Below, piece after piece: positions 35,448 to 39,185 of a DNA stretch of 39,185 bases. Source of the DNA: an uncultured beta proteobacterium (lineage in GTDB: Bacteria; Pseudomonadota; Gammaproteobacteria; Burkholderiales; Burkholderiaceae_C); contig CAIMZI010000022.1 of NCBI GenBank assembly GCA_903845935.1, forward strand, positions 1-39,185. The letters are read 5' to 3'. How positions within the stretch are numbered: position 1 is the first letter of the stretch; every line of letters begins with the position of its first letter. The position numbers and the translations under genes were made by a program. The notes under the pieces were generated by a model. The model did no database searches, was not told the DNA's origin, and worked only from the letters and a program-made list of their open reading frames with translations.

Positions 35448-35774
35448 ATGAAAAAACTACTGACTCTCCTGGCTTTGGGCATGTCTTTGACTCTGGGCGC
35501 AGCCCATGCCGCCGACGCTGTAGCCGCCCCATCCGGCCAGCAAAGCAAGATGAAGAGCTGCAACGCCGATCCCAAGGCCAAGGAACTCAAGGGCGACGAG
35601 CGCAAGGCCTTCATGAAGGAATGTCTGAGCGCCAAGCCCGCCGCCGCTGAAGCTGCCGCTACTGGCACCACCCAGCAAAACAAGATGAAGACCTGTAACG
35701 CCGATGCCAAGACCAAGGCACTCAAGGGCGACGAGCGCAAGGCCTTCATGAAGGAATGCCTGAGTAACAAGTAA
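35448..35774 (+). CDS. PsiF repeat protein (two repeats)
   Basis: This 108-residue exported protein has a signal peptide (MKKLLTLLALGMSLTLGAAHA, cleaved near residue 21) and two PsiF repeats of about 28 residues each, with the pattern KMK.CNA..K...LKGDERKAFMKECLS. Each repeat has two cysteines that could form a disulfide. PsiF was named as a phosphate-starvation-inducible protein in E. coli; its function is unknown. The ATG has GAGGAA upstream at a good distance. The gene ends in an intrinsic terminator and is a single transcription unit. Confidence 0.88.
   Translation: MKKLLTLLALGMSLTLGAAHAADAVAAPSGQQSKMKSCNADPKAKELKGDERKAFMKECLSAKPAAAEAAATGTTQQNKMKTCNADAKTKALKGDERKAFMKECLSNK
35547..35629 (+). 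repeat. PsiF repeat, copy 1 (DNA-level duplication)
   Basis: This 83-base segment is repeated at 35682-35764 with only six mismatches by my hand count, with the copies offset by 135 bases (45 codons, in frame). Four of the six differences fall in the first half; the central 39 bases are identical. Confidence 0.85.
35682..35764 (+). repeat. PsiF repeat, copy 2 (DNA-level duplication)
   Basis: This is the second copy of the 83-base repeat inside the psiF-like gene, matching 35547-35629 at 77 of 83 positions by hand count. It reaches to within a few codons of the stop. Confidence 0.85.
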
Positions 35775-35796
35775 GCCTTTTGAGCTTTGCTTGAGC

Positions 35797-35826
35797 AGCC
35801 CGGGTCTGAAAAGGCTCGGGCTTTTT
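35797..35826 (+). terminator. Rho-independent terminator after the psiF-like gene
   Basis: AGCCCGGG and CTCGGGCT form an eight-pair stem (one G-T pair) around a ten-base loop, followed by five T residues. It lies 22 bases after the stop codon. The remaining stretch to 36062 has no gene; it holds a GCTTGC/GCAAGC hairpin at 35848-35865 with no obvious role. Confidence 0.85.
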
Positions 35827-36062
35827 CCTGTTTAAGTGATTGCGCCTGCTTGCTGGAGGGCAAGCAAGGTAGCCACCGCCGCGATAGCTGGCTTCCACCT
35901 GACCCGGTTTCTTAAGTTTGAAAGCGCAGACTGTTTGGTAATTTTTCTTCTCTAATGCAGCCGTAACCGTCCCCCTAATCTTCGCAGCGGACACTCACCG
36001 ACGATCTAGATTTTTCTATTTTTTGGAGAGTACTTTGTATTTGCAGGAGCTTTTAAATCAGT

Positions 36063-36947
36063 CTAATCAGGCCAAGTTTTTTTAAACTCGGTTCCCAAGA
36101 AATTCATGAACGCATTGACCTTGGCGCTCGGTAGCCGTCTGGAAGTGTGAAGAGCCCAAAGTTCTGACGGTTGATCGGTCGCCCCACCCCAGGAAACCAG
36201 GCGGCCTGCAGCCAAGTCTTCAGCCACGACCAGATGTGGAAGTCTTGCCGCTCCAAGTCCGGTCAGTGCAGCATCACGCATCATCGTAAAAAGAGGAAGC
36301 TGCAAGACCGTTTGTACCGGTATATCTTTGGCATTGGGTCCAGTGATTCGCCAACTGCTCGTGCCGCGAGGCGAACTGCGAACGATCACAGGCAGGGCCC
36401 CCACCGTTTTTTGGCCAACCCGTGTGAATCGCTTCTTGAGGTCCGGCGTGGAGACGATCAGAACTTGATCTCGGGCGAAGCACCGACCGACGAGTTCAGA
36501 ACTGGGCTCTGGATTGACCCGAATGACAAGGTCATAACCTTCGCTGACCAGATTCACCTGGCGATCTTCCAGAGTGATCGACAACTCGACGTCGGGATAG
36601 GACATGGTGAACTTCGCTGCAAGTCGGCCCAGCATCAGTTGGCCAATCAGAGTCGGCACGTTGATCCGCAGCAGGCCATGGGGCTGTGTCCGACCGTTCC
36701 GCAGCACATCAGCGGTCTCGTTGATCTCACGCATGGGCCCGCTGGTGCGCTCCATTAGCAGCGCGCCTTCTTCCGTCAAGCGGACAGTCCTTGCCCCGCG
36801 TTCGAATAGCCGCACACCCAAGGCGGTTTCGAGTTCCATGACCTTGCGCGACAGGCTTGCCTTGGGCCGTCCACTCGCACGACTGGCTTGTGCGAATCCT
36901 TCGTGAGTCGCCACCAGAAGAAAGTCGGACAAGTCATCGAGATTCAT
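36063..36947 (-). CDS. LysR-family transcriptional regulator
   Basis: This 294-residue regulator has an N-terminal winged helix-turn-helix (residues 3-62: LDDLSDFLLVATHEGFAQASRASGRPKASLSRKVMELETALGVRLFERGARTVRLTEEG) and a LysR substrate-binding domain (about 90-290), in the CrgA/YafC-like subgroup. It diverges from the NmrA-like oxidoreductase gene with 123 bases between the start codons, and a GTGAT-N9-ATCAC repeat lies there. By the usual LysR pattern it probably regulates that operon. The ATG at 36947 gives the normal N-terminus; one at 36974 adds nine residues. The effector is unknown. Confidence 0.9.
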   Translation of the reverse strand: MNLDDLSDFLLVATHEGFAQASRASGRPKASLSRKVMELETALGVRLFERGARTVRLTEEGALLMERTSGPMREINETADVLRNGRTQPHGLLRINVPTLIGQLMLGRLAAKFTMSYPDVELSITLEDRQVNLVSEGYDLVIRVNPEPSSELVGRCFARDQVLIVSTPDLKKRFTRVGQKTVGALPVIVRSSPRGTSSWRITGPNAKDIPVQTVLQLPLFTMMRDAALTGLGAARLPHLVVAEDLAAGRLVSWGGATDQPSELWALHTSRRLPSAKVNAFMNFLGTEFKKTWPD

Positions 36948-36989
36948 AAGTGTTCCATATTTGGGATGAAGCATCCTGTTTTCTGTTAT

Positions 36990-37008
36990 GTGATCGCTAT
37001 TTTATCAC
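36990..37008. promoter_or_regulatory. Candidate LysR-type operator in a divergent promoter region
   Basis: GTGAT-CGCTATTTT-ATCAC is an inverted repeat with five-base arms and a nine-base spacer, and contains the T-N11-A core typical of LysR binding sites. It sits between the LysR gene and the divergent oxidoreductase operon, 63 bases before the latter's ATG. Confidence 0.5.
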
Positions 37009-37070
37009 CCTAAGATTCGGACAGAAGCTCGACCACTCTCAGTGGCCATCACTTTTAAAAGGAAACTGAA

Positions 37071-37949
37071 ATGACCATCCTCATTACCGGTGCAACCGGA
37101 ACTATTGGCTCAGCGCTTGTGCATCAATTGGCTGATCAGCACTTGGCAGTGAACGCTTTGACGCGCGATCCGGGCAAGGCGAAATTACCTGCGTGGGTCA
37201 CCCCTGTTGCAGGCGACATGTTGGATGTGGAGTCCATGCGCAAGGCGCTGAAGGGAGTGCGTACGCTATTTTTGTTGAACGCCGTATCCACCCAGGAACT
37301 GACGGAGGCGGTATTGACGCTCAACCTGGCGCGTGAGGCCGGTATTGAGCGCGTGGTCTATTTTTCTGTATTCAATGGCGAGTCATTCACCAACGTGCCG
37401 CACTTTACGTCGAAGTACACGATTGAACGCATGATTGCGCAGATGGGGATACCCGCCACCATCCTGCGCCCCAACTGTTTCATGCAGAACGATGCCCTGT
37501 TTTTCAAGGACGCCTTGCTGGGGCCGGGCCTGTACCCCTTTCCGATTGGCGAGAAGGGCGTCTCCATGGTCGATGTGCGTGACATCGCCGAGATTGCTGC
37601 TGGGGCCGTTTTGCAGCGTGAGCAAGCAACGCAGGCCTTGCCCAGCGAAGTCATCAACCTGGTAGGCCCGGATGCATTGACCGGCTCGGGTATCGCAAAG
37701 ATTTGGGCGCAACTACTGGACAAACCGGTGACCTATACCGGCCATGACACGGCGCCGTTTGAAGCGCGGCTTGCCCACCACGCGCCGGGTTGGATGGCCA
37801 TGGACATGCGCCTCATGCTGGACCGCTTTTGCTCGGACGGCATGGCGGCAACTTCTGCAGACGTAGACAAAATGACGAAGCTGCTGGGGCGCAAGGCGCG
37901 TTCGTATGAGGACTTTGCTGCCGAAACGCTGGTGAAGTGGCAAGGCTGA
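37071..37949 (+). CDS. NmrA-like NAD(P)-binding oxidoreductase
   Basis: This 292-residue protein is an atypical short-chain dehydrogenase of the NmrA/HSCARG type. The nucleotide-binding motif GATGTIGS is at residues 7-14, followed by NALTRDP (residues that recognise the NADP ribose side), a VVYFSVFNG strand and the C-terminal region with LVGPDALTGSGIA. Members act as NAD(P)H sensors or as quinone/isoflavone-type reductases; no substrate can be assigned. AAGGA lies nine bases before the ATG. It is the first gene of a three-gene line (oxidoreductase, hydrolase, DUF1330) divergent from a LysR regulator. Confidence 0.85.
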   Translation: MTILITGATGTIGSALVHQLADQHLAVNALTRDPGKAKLPAWVTPVAGDMLDVESMRKALKGVRTLFLLNAVSTQELTEAVLTLNLAREAGIERVVYFSVFNGESFTNVPHFTSKYTIERMIAQMGIPATILRPNCFMQNDALFFKDALLGPGLYPFPIGEKGVSMVDVRDIAEIAAGAVLQREQATQALPSEVINLVGPDALTGSGIAKIWAQLLDKPVTYTGHDTAPFEARLAHHAPGWMAMDMRLMLDRFCSDGMAATSADVDKMTKLLGRKARSYEDFAAETLVKWQG

Positions 37950-37966
37950 TTGCGCCTGAATAAAAA

Positions 37967-38959
37967 ATGACCTTGAAAGAAACAACCGTGCTTGCTTCGA
38001 ATATGCCTGATGCTGATGGCATAACTGCCCCAAACAGCGTTCATCACCCGCTTGACGTACAGGATGCGGATGTGGTCGAAGCCGTTCGCTCAAAGACAGC
38101 TCCTTACAAAGGCGCACTGGTCGGCCCATTGGCGCGCAGTGCCTACGACCCGATATTTGAAGCCATCCCTGCCGCCGGGGGTGTGCTTTACGCGCAAGGG
38201 CGGATGGGCGGCATGGAAGGTGTCTGGTGTCGCCCTGCGGTAGCCACAACGGGTGCGGTCATCCTCTATCTGCATGGAGGCGCCTATGTGTTGGGCACGG
38301 CACAGGCCTATCGGCATTTTGCAGGGCAATTTGCCGCGCGCACGCAATTGCCGGTCTTTGTCGCCCACTACCGGCTGGCGCCGGAGCACCCCTTTCCGGC
38401 AGCGCTGGAAGATGCGCAGGCGGCGTACCTTGGTCTGCTGGACGCGGGCTACCGGCAAATCATCGTGGTGGGCGATTCGGCGGGCGCAGGGCTGACTCTT
38501 GCCCTGCTCTCGCACTTGCAAGATGCGACCGCATCGGATGGTGTCAAGCCCGTTGCTGCCGTGGTGATGTCGCCCTGGACCGACCTGGCGCTGACCGGAA
38601 AGTCGATGGTGGACAAGGCCATAGAGGACCCGATGCTGACCCGCGACATGCTTGCCGCCAATGCCGCCCTGTATTTGAATCATCAGGCATCCACCTTGGC
38701 CCAGGCGTCGCCGCTGTACGCCAATCTTCTTGGATTGCCGCCGCTTCAAATTCATGTGGGCACCAGCGAAATACTCCTAGATGATTCTGTACGCTATGCC
38801 GAACGCGCGCGGGAGGCCGGGGTTGCAGTCACCATGCACACTTGGCAAGGCATGCCACATGTATTCCCCTCCATGGCGGGGACGTTGAAGGCAGCCGATG
38901 AAGCGCTGGCAATCATGGCTTCGTTTATTCAAGACACCCTGAAGGCAAACGCACCATGA
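37967..38959 (+). CDS. Alpha/beta hydrolase, hormone-sensitive-lipase family
   Basis: This 330-residue esterase belongs to the HSL-like (family IV) alpha/beta hydrolases. It shows the oxyanion motif HGGAY (103-107), the nucleophile Ser171 in GDSAGAG, an Asp in the VGTSEILLDDS region, and the His in QGMPHVF. Such enzymes hydrolyse short-chain esters or lactones. It follows the NmrA-like gene after 17 bases and overlaps the DUF1330 gene by four bases (ATGA), so all three are probably cotranscribed. The first ATG has no clear ribosome binding site; an in-frame ATG at 38003 is an alternative. Confidence 0.88.
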   Translation: MTLKETTVLASNMPDADGITAPNSVHHPLDVQDADVVEAVRSKTAPYKGALVGPLARSAYDPIFEAIPAAGGVLYAQGRMGGMEGVWCRPAVATTGAVILYLHGGAYVLGTAQAYRHFAGQFAARTQLPVFVAHYRLAPEHPFPAALEDAQAAYLGLLDAGYRQIIVVGDSAGAGLTLALLSHLQDATASDGVKPVAAVVMSPWTDLALTGKSMVDKAIEDPMLTRDMLAANAALYLNHQASTLAQASPLYANLLGLPPLQIHVGTSEILLDDSVRYAERAREAGVAVTMHTWQGMPHVFPSMAGTLKAADEALAIMASFIQDTLKANAP

Positions 38960-39185
38960 CGCCATTCCAACCTAAAAATTCGGCAAACACCGCTGCCAAG
39001 GGCTACTGGATCGTCCTCGCCACCGTCAACGAGCCCTTGCGCTTCGGCCACTACACCTCGGTGGCGGGGCCACTAATTGCTACTCATGGCGGTCGCGTTT
39101 TGGCCCGCGGTGACGTGGCCCGGGTCGTCGAGGGTTCGGTGCCGGGGCGACCCTAGGTCATCGAGTTCCCGAGCTACGCAGCAGC
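38956..39185 (+). pseudogene. DUF1330 gene interrupted by an in-frame TAG (3' end beyond window)
   Basis: The frame begins at the ATG overlapping the hydrolase stop and encodes KGYWIVLATVNEPLRFGHY and ...LIATHGGRVLARGDVARVVEGS, which match the N-terminal half of DUF1330, a small ferredoxin-like dimeric domain. At 39154-39156 a TAG interrupts the frame after 66 residues, but translation of the same frame beyond it gives VIEFPSYAA, the conserved next segment of the family. There is thus no frameshift: one codon (perhaps an ancestral AAG or CAG) has become a stop. It could be a pseudogene, a sequencing error, or a truncated protein. Only the beginning of the second half is in the window. Confidence 0.8.

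Noticed and set aside
35848..35865. GCTTGC/GCAAGC hairpin as a second terminator
   Set aside because: No T run on either strand and no gene ends nearby except psiF, which already has a good terminator.
1..39185. CRISPR arrays, insertion sequences, tRNA or rRNA genes, phage genes
   Set aside because: I looked for regular short repeats, transposase motifs and tRNA-like cloverleaf sequences by eye and found none.

Overview
The window looks like a chromosomal segment from a betaproteobacterium, most likely Comamonadaceae (Rhodoferax/Polaromonas-like). This is inferred from the GC-rich coding, the protein sequences, and familiar neighbourhoods: divergent rpe/apaG, lptA-lptB-rpoN, and argS followed by a SPOR protein and dsbA. 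No phage, insertion sequence, CRISPR array, tRNA or rRNA was seen.

Layout. (1) About 1-3.5 kb, minus strand: trpE, trpG and a low-specificity L-threonine aldolase gene, then the ribosome binding site and start codon of a further gene at the window edge. A 34-codon reading frame with three clustered Trp codons lies upstream of trpE and is probably a trp attenuation leader. (2) 3.5-7.4 kb: rpe (minus), diverging from apaG, thiL, pgpA, a stand-alone CinA/PncC amidohydrolase and a LysE-family exporter. The last four are chained by short overlaps or tight junctions. (3) 7.5-9.3 kb: a secreted beta-propeller-like protein and a convergent nitroreductase. (4) 9.5-17.9 kb, minus: a complete kdp potassium-uptake operon, kdpF-A-B-C-D-E, preceded by a 34-codon membrane-peptide gene that overlaps kdpF. 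A T-rich KdpE-like site lies upstream. (5) 18.0-23.8 kb: a DctS/DctR-type two-component system diverging from a dctPQM TRAP transporter for C4-dicarboxylate-like acids. (6) 24-26.9 kb: a small outer-membrane beta-barrel protein, a UPF0149/SEC-C protein, an acetate-transporter family protein and a PIN-domain protein coupled to the next gene. (7) 26.8-32.1 kb, minus: an RlmL-type rRNA methyltransferase, rpoN, lptB, lptA and a DHH phosphoesterase. (8) 32.1-35.3 kb, minus: dsbA, a SPOR-domain protein and argS. (9) 35.4-39.2 kb: a duplicated-repeat PsiF protein, then a LysR regulator diverging from an NmrA-like oxidoreductase, an alpha/beta hydrolase and a DUF1330 gene broken by an in-frame TAG.

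Most genes are ordinary housekeeping functions. The items most worth a second look are the candidate leaderless trp leader peptide, the unnamed peptide gene ahead of kdpF, the PIN protein without a visible antitoxin, the PsiF repeat duplication and the interrupted DUF1330 gene. I did not find a clearly new multi-gene system.
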